Of a DNA stretch of 64,000 nucleotides, positions 55,356 through 64,000 are shown piece by piece. The translations under genes and the position numbers were made by a program. The DNA comes from Pantoea sp. Aalb (GTDB taxonomy: Bacteria > Pseudomonadota > Gammaproteobacteria > Enterobacterales > Enterobacteriaceae). The stretch lies in assembly GCF_009829985.1 (NCBI RefSeq), contig NZ_SZZU01000003.1, positions 1 to 64,000 on the forward strand, written 5' to 3'. The notes beneath the pieces are model-generated. The model made no database searches, was not told the DNA's origin, and saw only the letters and a program-made list of their open reading frames with translations. The stretch's first letter is position 1; every line of letters begins with the position of its first letter.

Positions 55356-57257
55356 ATGGCAAAAAACCTAATTCTCTGGTTAGTTATCGCTATCGTTTTA
55401 ATGTCAGTATTCCAGAGCTTTGGGCCTAGTGAGTCGAATAATCATATTGTTGATTATTCAACTTTCCTGTCGGAAGTGAATAGAGATCAAGTCCGAGAAG
55501 CACATATTAATGGGCGTGAGATTAAGTTCATTAAAAATGATAATAATAAATATAAAACTTACATTCCAGTCAATGATCCTAAATTACTTGATAATATGTT
55601 GACTAAAAATGTAAAAGTAATAGGTGAAGCTCCAGAAGAACCAAGCCTATTAGCTTCTATTTTTATTTCATGGTTTCCAATGCTTCTTCTTATTGGTGTA
55701 TGGTTTTTTTTCATGCGGCAGATGCAGGGTAGTGGTGGAAGAGGAGCTCTTTCTTTTGGTAAGAGTAAAGCTCGTATGCTAAATGAAGATCAAATTAAAA
55801 TCACTTTTGCAGATGTAGCTGGGTGTGATGAAGCTAAAGAAGAAGTTAGTGAGCTTGTTGAATACTTACGTGAACCAAGTCGATTTCAAAAATTAGGTGG
55901 TAAAATACCAAAAGGAATTCTAATGATTGGTCCACCTGGTACTGGTAAAACACTATTAGCAAAGGCAATTGCAGGTGAAGCAAAAGTACCATTTTTTACT
56001 ATTTCTGGTTCTGATTTTGTGGAAATGTTTGTAGGAGTAGGGGCATCTCGTGTTCGTGATATGTTTGAGCAAGCAAAAAAAACTGCACCATGTATTATTT
56101 TTATAGATGAAATTGATGCTGTAGGTCGTCAACGTGGTGCAGGTCTAGGAGGTGGACATGATGAACGTGAGCAAACTTTAAACCAAATGTTAGTAGAAAT
56201 GGATGGTTTTGAAGGCAACGAGGGAATTATAGTAATTGCAGCAACAAATCGTCCAGATGTACTTGATCCAGCCTTATTAAGGCCAGGTCGTTTTGATCGT
56301 CAAGTAGTTGTTGGTTTACCCGATGTGCGTGGTCGTGAGCAAATTTTAAAAGTACATATGCGTCGTGTGCCATTAGCTAATGATGTTGATGCAGTGATTA
56401 TTGCACGTGGAACACCTGGGTTTTCTGGTGCTGATTTAGCTAATTTAGTTAATGAAGCAGCTTTATTTGCTGCAAGAAGTAATAAGCGTGTAGTATCCAT
56501 GGGAGAATTTGAAAAAGCTAAAGATAAAATTATGATGGGAACAGAGCGTCGTTCTATGGTTATGACTGAATTACAAAAAGAGTCTACCGCTTATCACGAA
56601 GCGGGACATGCTATTATTGGACGTCTAGTACCAGAACACGATCCGGTGCATAAAGTTACTATTATTCCGCGCGGTAGAGCATTGGGGGTTACATTTTTTT
56701 TACCTGAAGGAGATGCTATTACTTCTAGCAGACAAAAATTAGAAAGTCAAATTTCAACTTTATATGGAGGCCGCCTAGCTGAAGAGATTATTTATGGTGT
56801 GGCAAAAGTATCTACTGGCTCTTCTAATGATATTAAAATAGCCACTAATTTAGCACGTAATATGGTTACACAATGGGGGTTTTCAGAAAAGTTAGGTCCG
56901 CTTTTATATGCAGAAGAGGATGGTGAGGTATTTCTTGGACGATCTGTTGCAAAAGTAAAGCATATGTCTGATGAAACAGCACGAATTATTGATCAGGAAG
57001 TTAAACATTTAATTGATAGTAATTATCAACGTGCTCGTCGTATTTTACATGAAAATATAGATATTTTACATGCAATGAAAGATGCCCTAATGAAATATGA
57101 AACTATAGATACTCCTCAAATTGATGATTTGATGGCACGTCGTGCAGTACGTCCTCGAGCGGATGATGAAAATGAAATATCTAAAACAATACATTCAGTT
57201 GATAATAAATGTACAACAAATACAGACAATAACATAACTGAACAATTTGATAAATAA
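55356..57257 (+). CDS. ftsH: ATP-dependent zinc metalloprotease FtsH
   Basis: Membrane-bound AAA protease; in E. coli it degrades sigma-32, LpxC and damaged membrane proteins. From ATG 55356 it has 633 residues (E. coli 644); an in-frame TTG at 55347 has a better-spaced Shine-Dalgarno (gagg) and is an alternative. Two membrane spans flank a short periplasmic domain. Walker A GPPGTGKT, Walker B IIFIDEIDAVG, second region of homology and the zinc site HEAGH are intact. The shortening is in the disordered C-terminal tail. Confidence 0.97.
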   Translation: MAKNLILWLVIAIVLMSVFQSFGPSESNNHIVDYSTFLSEVNRDQVREAHINGREIKFIKNDNNKYKTYIPVNDPKLLDNMLTKNVKVIGEAPEEPSLLASIFISWFPMLLLIGVWFFFMRQMQGSGGRGALSFGKSKARMLNEDQIKITFADVAGCDEAKEEVSELVEYLREPSRFQKLGGKIPKGILMIGPPGTGKTLLAKAIAGEAKVPFFTISGSDFVEMFVGVGASRVRDMFEQAKKTAPCIIFIDEIDAVGRQRGAGLGGGHDEREQTLNQMLVEMDGFEGNEGIIVIAATNRPDVLDPALLRPGRFDRQVVVGLPDVRGREQILKVHMRRVPLANDVDAVIIARGTPGFSGADLANLVNEAALFAARSNKRVVSMGEFEKAKDKIMMGTERRSMVMTELQKESTAYHEAGHAIIGRLVPEHDPVHKVTIIPRGRALGVTFFLPEGDAITSSRQKLESQISTLYGGRLAEEIIYGVAKVSTGSSNDIKIATNLARNMVTQWGFSEKLGPLLYAEEDGEVFLGRSVAKVKHMSDETARIIDQEVKHLIDSNYQRARRILHENIDILHAMKDALMKYETIDTPQIDDLMARRAVRPRADDENEISKTIHSVDNKCTTNTDNNITEQFDK

Positions 57258-57272
57258 GATTTAATTATTCAT

Positions 57273-57300
57273 AAAAACCCTGGATTAATCAGGGTTTTTT
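57273..57300 (+). terminator. Intrinsic terminator after ftsH
   Basis: A 9-bp stem (aaaaccctg with cagggtttt) lies about 16 bases after the ftsH stop and ends in a T-run. folP begins 36 bases later, so some read-through is likely. Confidence 0.8.
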
Positions 57301-57335
57301 ACTTTGTACTGGTTTTAAGCAAGGAGCTTAGTGCT

Positions 57336-58184
57336 ATGTATTTATATTCAGGTAATTCTTATCTTGATTTATCATGCTTACATGTAATGGGTATTTTGAA
57401 TATTACACCAGACTCTTTTTATGATGGTGGTAAATACAATAAAACAGTAGATGCACTTACTTATACAAATAAAATGATTAACCATGGTGCTACTATTATT
57501 GATATTGGTGGTGAATCAACACGTCCAGGTGCAAATGAAGTGAGCATAGAACAAGAGTTGGAACGTATAATTCCAATAGTTGAAGCTATTGCAAAGCGTT
57601 TTAAAATATGGATTTCTGTTAATACATCAAAACCTGAAGTTATTAGTGAATCTGCATTAGCAGGTGCTCATATGATTAATGATATTCGTTCGTTATCTAA
57701 ACCAGGTGCATTACAAGCTGCAGCTGAAACTAAATTACCAATATGTTTGATGCATATGCAAGGAGAACCACATAATATGCAACAAGCTCCCCATTATAAA
57801 AATATTTTAAATGAAGTAAATAAATATTTTATTCAACAGATAGAACGTTGTGAATTAGCTGGCATCAAAAAAAATAATTTGATTATAGATCCTGGATTTG
57901 GTTTTGGCAAAACCATTCATAATAATTATGAGCTTTTAGCTAACTTAAATAAATTTCACCATTTTAATTTACCAGTCTTAGTAGGAATGTCACGTAAATC
58001 AATGATTGGTCAATTATTAAATAATAATCCTTCCCAGTGTCTCATTGGTAGCATTAGCTGTGCAGTAATTGCTGCTATACAAGGAGCTAATATTATTCGC
58101 GTACATGATGTAAAAGAAACCATTGAAGCTATGTGTATCGTCTCTATGCTAAGAAAAGCAAAAGGAAAAAGCAATGAAAATTAA
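57336..58184 (+). CDS. folP: Dihydropteroate synthase, with unusual Asn96
   Basis: Condenses the dihydropterin pyrophosphate with p-aminobenzoate in folate synthesis; the sulfonamide target. The 282 residues equal E. coli. Pterin-site residues Asn115-type (MINDIRS), Asp185-type (IIDPGFGFGK), Lys221-type (GMSRKSMIGQ) and the RVHDV end are kept. The conserved Asp96 of VDTSKPEV is Asn here (codon AAT, 57621-57623), a change at a residue that contacts the pterin. It overlaps glmM by 11 bases. Confidence 0.94.
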   Translation: MYLYSGNSYLDLSCLHVMGILNITPDSFYDGGKYNKTVDALTYTNKMINHGATIIDIGGESTRPGANEVSIEQELERIIPIVEAIAKRFKIWISVNTSKPEVISESALAGAHMINDIRSLSKPGALQAAAETKLPICLMHMQGEPHNMQQAPHYKNILNEVNKYFIQQIERCELAGIKKNNLIIDPGFGFGKTIHNNYELLANLNKFHHFNLPVLVGMSRKSMIGQLLNNNPSQCLIGSISCAVIAAIQGANIIRVHDVKETIEAMCIVSMLRKAKGKSNEN

Positions 58185-59517
58185 CCATAAATATTTTGGT
58201 ACAGATGGTATTCGTGGTAAAGTTGGTGAAATACCCATAGCACCTGATTTTGTACTAAAATTAGGATGGGCTGCAGGTAAAGTACTAACACATCATGGAT
58301 CACGTAAAGTTCTAATCGGTAAAGACACTCGTATTTCTGGTTACATGTTAGAATCTGCTTTAGAGGCTGGTTTAGCGGCAGCTGGTCTTTCAGCTGCATT
58401 TACTGGTCCTATGCCAACACCAGCTATTGCTTATTTAACACGTACATTTCGTGCTGAAGCAGGGATTGTTATTTCCGCTTCACATAATCCATTTGACGAT
58501 AATGGAATTAAATTTTTTTCTGCAGAAGGAACTAAACTACCGGATGAAGTAGAGCGAGCAATTGAATTAGAATTAGAAAAACCAATGACATGTGTAAAAT
58601 CTACTCAACTAGGACGCGCTAGTCGTATTGTTGATGCTGCTGGTAGATATATTGAATTTTGTAAAGGTACTTTTCCAAATGAGCTTAGTCTTAACGGTTT
58701 AAAAATAGTAGTTGATTGTGCAAATGGTGCTACTTACCATATTGCACCTAATGTTTTAAGTGAATTAGGAGCTAAAGTTGTTACTATTGCTACTCAACCT
58801 AATGGTATGAATATTAATAAAGAATGTGGTACTACAGATTTACGTTTATTATTAAAATGTGTATTAGATGAGAAAGCAGATTTAGGTTTAGCATATGATG
58901 GAGATGGGGATCGTATCATGATGATTGATCATCTTGGCAATAAAGTTGATGGTGATCAAATTCTTTATATCATTGCACGAGAAGGTTTACGACAAGGTCA
59001 GTTAAAAGGTGGAGTTGTTGGTACCTTAATGAGTAATATGGGTTTAGAACTAGCACTCAAACAGTTAGGTATTCCATTCACTCGTGCTAAAGTTGGAGAT
59101 CGTTATGTACTTGAAAAAATGAAAGAAAAAAAATGGCGATTAGGAGCAGAAAATTCTGGTCATGTTATTTTACTTGATAAAACTACTACTGGCGATGGTA
59201 TAGTAGCTAGTTTACAAGTACTTACTGCTATTGTACGTAATTATATGAGCTTACACGATCTCTGTAGTGGTGTAAAAATGTTACCACAGGTTCTAGTAAA
59301 TGTAAAATTTGATGGTACTAGGGATCCTTTAGAAAGTAATAAAATTAAGATGGTTAGTAATGGAGCTGAAAAAATATTAGCTGGACGAGGTCGTTTATTA
59401 CTTCGTAAATCTGGTACTGAACCATTAATTCGCATAATGGTTGAAGGTGAAGATGAAACACAGATCACTGCATTAGCACATAAAATGGCTGATGCAATAA
59501 AATCAATAAAAAATTAA
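58174..59517 (+). CDS. glmM: Phosphoglucosamine mutase
   Basis: Converts glucosamine 6-phosphate to glucosamine 1-phosphate for UDP-GlcNAc, the precursor of peptidoglycan and lipid A. It has 447 residues (E. coli 445). The phosphorylated serine is Ser103 in ISASHNP; the metal-binding AYDGDGDRIMM and the sugar-phosphate loop LLRKSGTEPLIR are intact. It is translationally coupled to folP by an 11-base overlap, as in E. coli. Confidence 0.97.
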   Translation: MKINHKYFGTDGIRGKVGEIPIAPDFVLKLGWAAGKVLTHHGSRKVLIGKDTRISGYMLESALEAGLAAAGLSAAFTGPMPTPAIAYLTRTFRAEAGIVISASHNPFDDNGIKFFSAEGTKLPDEVERAIELELEKPMTCVKSTQLGRASRIVDAAGRYIEFCKGTFPNELSLNGLKIVVDCANGATYHIAPNVLSELGAKVVTIATQPNGMNINKECGTTDLRLLLKCVLDEKADLGLAYDGDGDRIMMIDHLGNKVDGDQILYIIAREGLRQGQLKGGVVGTLMSNMGLELALKQLGIPFTRAKVGDRYVLEKMKEKKWRLGAENSGHVILLDKTTTGDGIVASLQVLTAIVRNYMSLHDLCSGVKMLPQVLVNVKFDGTRDPLESNKIKMVSNGAEKILAGRGRLLLRKSGTEPLIRIMVEGEDETQITALAHKMADAIKSIKN

Positions 59518-59660
59518 ATTTGCAAAAATTCACACTTTTGCTTAAAATATTTATTAATAATTATTAAAACTATCTTAAAATAATAAAATACTTTAAAAGA
59601 TATATATTGTTTTTTTAGAAGAATTAAAAATTTAAGTATGTTTTAAGGAAATAAATTTTT

Positions 59661-59987
59661 ATGTATGAAGTCCTGTTAATTGTATTTCTTATTGTGGCTA
59701 TTAGTCTTATAATTTTAATCATGTTACAACCAGGAAAAGGTGCTGATCCAAGGATTTCATTAGGTTCAAATGCTTCTACCTCTTTATTTGGTATAAATGG
59801 ATCTATTAATTTCATAACTCGAATTACTGCTTTATTTGCTACTTTATTCTTTGTTTGTAGTTTAATATTAGGAAATTTTAACCGTAATAAATCTTTGAAA
59901 ATAAGCAAATGGGAGACTTTAAACTCACCCATACAGCATCAAAGTCAAAATAAATTGAATATACAAGGGAATGATGTTCCTCAATAA
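59661..59987 (+). CDS. secG: Protein-export membrane protein SecG
   Basis: Third subunit of the SecYEG translocon. It has 108 residues (E. coli 110): span one (YEVLLIVFLIVAISLIILI), the cytoplasmic loop MLQPGKGAD, span two (FITRITALFATLFFVCSLIL), and a polar C-terminal tail that has diverged. tRNA-Leu follows after 14 bases, as in E. coli. Confidence 0.94.
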   Translation: MYEVLLIVFLIVAISLIILIMLQPGKGADPRISLGSNASTSLFGINGSINFITRITALFATLFFVCSLILGNFNRNKSLKISKWETLNSPIQHQSQNKLNIQGNDVPQ

Positions 59988-60001
59988 TATATCGGGTACA
60001 T

Positions 60002-60085
60002 GCCGAGGTGGTGAAATTGGTAGACACGTTACTTTGAGGTGGTAATGCTCATTTGAGCTTACGGGTTCAAGTCCCGTCCTCGGTA
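60002..60085 (+). tRNA. tRNA-Leu (anticodon GAG)
   Basis: Complete class II cloverleaf close to E. coli leuU. Acceptor GCCGAGG pairs with CCTCGGT, the anticodon loop is TTGAGGT, the variable arm is tgctcatttgagc, and the T-arm is GTTCAAGTC. The discriminator A is at 60085, but the next bases are CTA rather than CCA, so the 3' end is not encoded correctly. Confidence 0.96.
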
Positions 60086-60162
60086 CTAAATTATTTTTCA
60101 TTCTAATATAATTTGCATATTTTTTAAATTTAGCATAAAGTTTATATTTATATATTTTCAAT

Positions 60163-60239
<77 letters not shown>

Positions 60240-60330
60240 TTTAGATGTGTAAAATTAACAAATATATGATGTTTTATTGAAATATTTAATTTTAAAATTA
60301 TAATTTTAAATACTATTATATTAGGGTTAG

Positions 60331-60376
60331 TTAGATAATAAAAAACCCCGAAAGTTCGGGGTTTTTTATTATCTAA
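60331..60376 (+). terminator. Long intrinsic terminator after tRNA-fMet
   Basis: A 21-bp perfect stem (ttagataataaaaaaccccg on the left, 60331-60351 with 60356-60376) surrounds a four-base loop; the T-run is inside the right arm. The GC core ccccga/tcgggg is typical of a terminator; the AT extension on both sides is unusually long and symmetric, so it can work on both strands. Confidence 0.8.
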
Positions 60377-60394
60377 AAATTAAATGAGCTAAAT

Positions 60395-60417
60395 GGGCAA
60401 CTAAGAGCCCTTTTTTT
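60395..60417 (+). terminator. Possible second weak terminator
   Basis: A 4-bp GC stem (gggc with gccc) and eight-base loop is followed by seven T residues. The short stem makes it doubtful as an independent terminator. Confidence 0.3.
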
Positions 60418-60821
60418 ATATCTTTTAGAAAAATTAATTTCAATTTTAGAGTAAAAATTAATCCTTAGATCTAGTAGGTACTTTAGTTATCAATTAATCA
60501 TAATAGATTCATGAAATATAAATATCGATCTTATTAAATAAATCAACGAAAATATTAATATAAATAATTGTTATTGTATTAATGTTAATAACGAGTTTAT
60601 TTAGTAGTGTAATGAATAAAAATATTGATTTTAATTAAAATAATAAAACAGTAATTAAAAAATTAGTATTGTTGATAATCAAATTTTCTAATTTTAAATA
60701 TTATGGTATGTATGTTTTATTAAGTATTAAAATTAAAATTTATTATTGAGTATACCATATAAAATAATTATACATTGCGGGTATTATTAAAAAGGATCAC
60801 AGTAATTTTTTTAAGGGTAGC
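60418..60821. other. Non-coding region left from rimP
   Basis: About 400 bases, matching the place and size of the missing part of rimP. Apart from the 3' fragment described next, no rimP coding is readable. The nusA-infB promoter is presumably here or further upstream. Confidence 0.5.
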
Positions 60822-60878
60822 GATGAAATGTTCGCACTGATCAATGTTCAGAAAGCGAATCTGGTTCCTCGCTTTTAA
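60822..60878 (+). pseudogene. rimP: 3' end of rimP, the only part left
   Basis: One frame reads DEMFALINVQKANLVPRF followed by TAA, which matches the C terminus of E. coli RimP (ending NIQKANLVPHF). Directly upstream a shifted frame reads ITVIFLRV, resembling the preceding beta-strand. The rest of the 150-residue protein is gone. RimP is a 30S assembly factor. The fragment is notably less AT-rich than its surroundings and lies 24 bases before the nusA start, as in E. coli. Confidence 0.85.
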
Positions 60879-60902
60879 AAGTTTTAATTGAGGCTAACCA
60901 GT

Positions 60903-62390
60903 ATGAATAAAGAAATTTTAGCTGTAGTCGAAGCCGTTTCTAATGAGAAAGCCCTACCACGTGAAAAAATATTTGAAGCATTAGAGAGTGCTTTAGCTAC
61001 TGCGACTAAAAAAAAATATGAACAAGAGATTGATGTACGAGTTAGTATTGATCGCCGTAATGGTGATTTTGATACTTTTCGCCGTTGGAAAATCGTTGAA
61101 GAAGTATTACAACCAACTCGTGAAATTACAATAGAAGCAGCTAAATTTGAAAATGCATCATTTAAATTAGGTGACTATGTTGAAGATCAAATTGAATCTG
61201 TTACCTTTGATAGAATTACAACTCAAACAGCAAAACAAGTTATAGTACAAAAAGTAAGAGAAGCTGAGCGTGCAATGATGGTTTCTCAATTTCGGGAACA
61301 TGAAGGCCGTATTATTACTGGTGTAGTAAAAAAAGTAAACAGAGATAATATTACTTTGGATCTTGGTAATAATGCTGAAGCTATAATTATTCGTGAAGAT
61401 ATGTTACCACGTGAAAATTTTCGTCCAGGAGATCGTATTCGTGGAGTATTATATGCCGTACGACCAGAAGCACGTGGCACACAATTATTTCTTACACGTT
61501 CTAAACCAGAAATGCTAATTGAGTTGTTTAGAATTGAAGTACCTGAAATTGGTGAAGAAGTAATTAAAATTAAAGCAGCTGCACGAGATCCAGGTTCACG
61601 TGCTAAAATTGCAGTAAAAACTAACGATAAACGTATTGATCCTGTGGGTGCTTGTGTTGGTATGCGTGGGGCACGTGTTCAAGCAGTATCTAGTGAATTA
61701 GGCGGTGAGCGTATTGATATTGTATTATGGGATGATAATTCAGCACAATTTGTTATTAATGCAATGGCTCCTGCTGACGTAGTATCAATTGTAGTTGATG
61801 AAGATAATCACAGTATGGATATTGCAGTTGAAGCTACTAATTTAGCCCAAGCAATAGGACGTAATGGACAAAATGTACGTTTAGCTTCTCAATTAAGTGG
61901 TTGGAAATTAAATGTAATGACTGTAGATGATCTACAAGCCAAACACCAAGCTGAATCTCATGCAGCTATTAATCTGTTTACTAAATATCTTGACCTTGAT
62001 GAAGATTTAGCTAAAACGTTAGTTGCAGAAGGATTTTCCTCATTAGAAGAATTAGTTTATATTCCAATAAAAGAGTTATTAGAAATCAATAATATAGATA
62101 AAAAAATTATTGAATCATTACGTGAACGCGCAAAAAACGTATTAACTACCTTAGCTTTAGCTAAAGAAGAAAAACTTGGTAATCAAAAACCATCTGAAGA
62201 TCTATTAAAACTTGAAGGCATAGATCGTATCTTAGCGTATCGTCTAATGTCCAAAGGTATTTATACTATGGAAGATCTAGCTGAACAAAGTATTGACGAT
62301 CTTATAGATATTGAAGGATTAGATAATAAAAAAGCTGGTTCTTTAATTATGGCTGCACGTAATATTTGCTGGTTCGGCAATGACGCTTAA
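60903..62390 (+). CDS. nusA: Transcription termination/antitermination protein NusA
   Basis: Binds RNA polymerase and nascent RNA; promotes pausing, termination and rRNA antitermination. From ATG 60903 (MNKEILAVVEAVSNEKALPR, Shine-Dalgarno gagg) it has 495 residues, equal to E. coli; an in-frame TTG at 60888 is not conserved. The N-terminal domain, S1 domain, two KH domains (RIDPVGACVGMRGARVQ, AIGRNGQNVRLAS) and both C-terminal acidic repeats (LDLDEDLAKTLVAEGFSSLE, then the ILAYRLMSKGIYTMEDLAEQ repeat) are all present. Confidence 0.97.
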   Translation: MNKEILAVVEAVSNEKALPREKIFEALESALATATKKKYEQEIDVRVSIDRRNGDFDTFRRWKIVEEVLQPTREITIEAAKFENASFKLGDYVEDQIESVTFDRITTQTAKQVIVQKVREAERAMMVSQFREHEGRIITGVVKKVNRDNITLDLGNNAEAIIIREDMLPRENFRPGDRIRGVLYAVRPEARGTQLFLTRSKPEMLIELFRIEVPEIGEEVIKIKAAARDPGSRAKIAVKTNDKRIDPVGACVGMRGARVQAVSSELGGERIDIVLWDDNSAQFVINAMAPADVVSIVVDEDNHSMDIAVEATNLAQAIGRNGQNVRLASQLSGWKLNVMTVDDLQAKHQAESHAAINLFTKYLDLDEDLAKTLVAEGFSSLEELVYIPIKELLEINNIDKKIIESLRERAKNVLTTLALAKEEKLGNQKPSEDLLKLEGIDRILAYRLMSKGIYTMEDLAEQSIDDLIDIEGLDNKKAGSLIMAARNICWFGNDA

Positions 62391-62406
62391 TACAGGAAAA
62401 AACAGT

Positions 62407-64000
62407 ATGACAGATGTAACTGTAAAATTGCTAGCTGCTAAAATTCATACTCCAGTTGATAGATTAGTACAGCAATTTGCTGATGCTGGTATTCAAAAAT
62501 CTGAAAATGATGCGGTATCTCAGCAAGAAAAAGAGACCTTACTGTCCCACTTAAATCGTGAACATGGTCAAGCTATTGATTCAGGAAAATTAACTTTGCA
62601 ACGTAAAATACGTAGTACCTTAAACATTTCAGGAACTGGAGGTAAAAGTAAAGCAGTTCAAATTGAAGTTCGCAAAAAACGTACATATATAAAAGGACAT
62701 GATAAAGAGTCTGAACAAACTCAAATTCATTCTAAAATAGAAAGTGAAGCTAAACCTCAAATAGAAGAGCTAGTAAATCGTAATATCATTAAACAACAAA
62801 TACATCTCGAAGTTGAACAGAAAAAACAACACAAATCTGAAGTGCAAGCCAAGAATGAAATAGCTAGAAATGCGAAGCGTAAAACAACTGAAGATGAAAA
62901 AGTAAATCAACCTACCGATCAAATAATTAGAGTTATGCGGTTTGATAAGGCTCGTCGTGAAGCTAAAGCTGCAGAATTAAAGCATAAAGCAGAAGAAGGA
63001 GTACGACGTAAGCTAGAAGAAAATGCACGCCGTATTGCCGAAGAAGCTCGCCGTTTAGCTGCAGAGCAATCAGCTGAATGGGAAAAACCAGATGAAGAAG
63101 ATAAAGAAGATTATCACACTACAACATCTAGTCATGCACGTCAAGCAGAAGATGAAAATGATCGTGAAGTAGAAAATAGTCGTAATCGTACTCGTAATAT
63201 TAAAGCAGTTCGCCCAACTAAGAAAAGTAATAAACATTCAGAAGCTAAAACAGATCGTGAAGAAGCACGTGCAGCAGTTCGTGGTGGCAAAAGTAATAAA
63301 AATCGTAAATTAAGTTCATTACAACAAGTATTTAATAAGCCTGTCCAAGTAGTGAATAGAAATGTTGTGATTAGTGAAACTATTACTGTAGCTGAATTAG
63401 CTAATAAAATGGCTGTAAAAGGTTCTTTGGTTATTAAAGCTATGATGAAGATGGGAGCGATGGTTACTATTAATCAAGTTATTGATCAAGAGACGGCTCA
63501 ATTAGTTGCAGAAGATATGGGACATAAAGTTATCTTAAAACGAGAAAACGAGTTAGAAGAATCCGTCATGGGAGATCGTGATATAAATTCCATTTTAGAA
63601 GCTAGAGCACCAGTAGTAACAATCATGGGACATGTTGATCATGGAAAAACATCCTTGTTAGATCATATTAGATCAACTAAAGTAGCTTCTGGTGAAGCTG
63701 GTGGTATTACTCAACATATTGGAGCATATCACGTTGAAACAGAAAATGGTATGATTACATTTTTAGATACTCCAGGACATGCTGCATTTACTGCAATGCG
63801 TGCTCGTGGGGCTCAAGCAACGGATATAGTAGTTTTAGTAGTAGCTGCTGATGATGGAGTAATGCCTCAAACTATAGAGGCTATTCAACATGCTAAAGCA
63901 GCTGGTGTACCAGTTGTAGTTGCGATCAATAAAATAGACAAACCAGAAGCTAATCCAGATAAATTAAAAAAAGAATTAACTCAATATGGTATTATATCAG
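62407..64000 (+). CDS. infB: Translation initiation factor IF-2 (5' part, runs off the window)
   Basis: GTPase that brings fMet-tRNA to the 30S subunit and promotes subunit joining. The first 531 codons are present from ATG 62407 (MTDVTVKLLAAKIHTPVDRL) and the frame is open to the window edge. The N-terminal IF2N domain, a Lys/Glu-rich linker, KKSNKHSEAKTDREEARAAV, and the G domain motifs GHVDHGKTSLLD, DTPGHAAF and NKID are visible. In E. coli internal starts give shorter isoforms: the GTG of IF2-beta is GTA here (62902), while an ATG (62935) lies near the third start. It follows nusA by 16 bases. Confidence 0.97.
   Translation, partial: MTDVTVKLLAAKIHTPVDRLVQQFADAGIQKSENDAVSQQEKETLLSHLNREHGQAIDSGKLTLQRKIRSTLNISGTGGKSKAVQIEVRKKRTYIKGHDKESEQTQIHSKIESEAKPQIEELVNRNIIKQQIHLEVEQKKQHKSEVQAKNEIARNAKRKTTEDEKVNQPTDQIIRVMRFDKARREAKAAELKHKAEEGVRRKLEENARRIAEEARRLAAEQSAEWEKPDEEDKEDYHTTTSSHARQAEDENDREVENSRNRTRNIKAVRPTKKSNKHSEAKTDREEARAAVRGGKSNKNRKLSSLQQVFNKPVQVVNRNVVISETITVAELANKMAVKGSLVIKAMMKMGAMVTINQVIDQETAQLVAEDMGHKVILKRENELEESVMGDRDINSILEARAPVVTIMGHVDHGKTSLLDHIRSTKVASGEAGGITQHIGAYHVETENGMITFLDTPGHAAFTAMRARGAQATDIVVLVVAADDGVMPQTIEAIQHAKAAGVPVVVAINKIDKPEANPDKLKKELTQYGIIS

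Overview
The window is a stretch of AT-rich bacterial chromosome. Nearly every protein closely matches an Escherichia coli counterpart in sequence, usually also in length, and often in local gene order. The order is interrupted by clean gene losses, long non-coding AT-rich gaps and a few decaying pseudogenes. No insertion sequence, prophage, CRISPR array or conjugative gene is visible. This is the pattern of a long-term, host-restricted insect symbiont of the Enterobacterales (the general type of Blochmannia, Baumannia or Sodalis-derived lineages). I cannot name the genus from sequence alone.

Layout. 1-300: end of an rRNA operon (23S-5S spacer, 5S rRNA, tRNA-Asp). 282-8651: pgi, lysC, yhgN, asd, tusA, ftsY, rsmD. 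9481-21492: rpoH, plsB, dusA, pspG, dnaB, a YitT-family membrane protein, uvrA, ssb. 21493-27216: mostly non-coding, with a decayed membrane-protein gene, sbmA, dcuA and a set of long hairpins. 27111-32476: heat-shock promoter with groS-groL, epmB, efp, ecnB, epmA. 32712-39138: degQ, zapG, zapE, rplM-rpsI, a dead sspA, sspB, rapZ. 39442-50858: rpoN, lptB-lptA-lptC, kdsD, mlaFEDCB, ibaG, murA, rplU-rpmA. 51171-64000: obgE, greA, rlmE-ftsH, folP-glmM, secG, tRNA-Leu, tRNA-fMet, a rimP remnant, nusA and the first 531 codons of infB.

How the genes fit together. Much of the window serves envelope upkeep: lipopolysaccharide export (LptABC), Kdo synthesis (KdsD), outer-membrane lipid asymmetry (Mla), peptidoglycan precursors (MurA, GlmM), phospholipid synthesis (PlsB), secretion (FtsY, SecG) and quality control (DegQ, FtsH, GroESL, RpoH). 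Translation is the second theme: ribosomal proteins, EF-P with two of its modification enzymes, TusA, DusA, RsmD, RlmE, ObgE, NusA and IF2. LysC and Asd keep the aspartate branch toward lysine, threonine and methionine. FolP serves folate synthesis.

I did not find a convincing undescribed system. The points most worth checking are: an unusual number of long perfect inverted repeats in the gaps, a D96N change in the pterin site of dihydropteroate synthase, loss of the encoded CCA from two of three tRNA genes, retention of the peptide importer SbmA, a rimP gene reduced to a conserved 3' end in front of nusA, and retention of sigma-54 while its obvious local target promoter is not recognisable. 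Comparisons with E. coli are from memory of those proteins; no database search was run.
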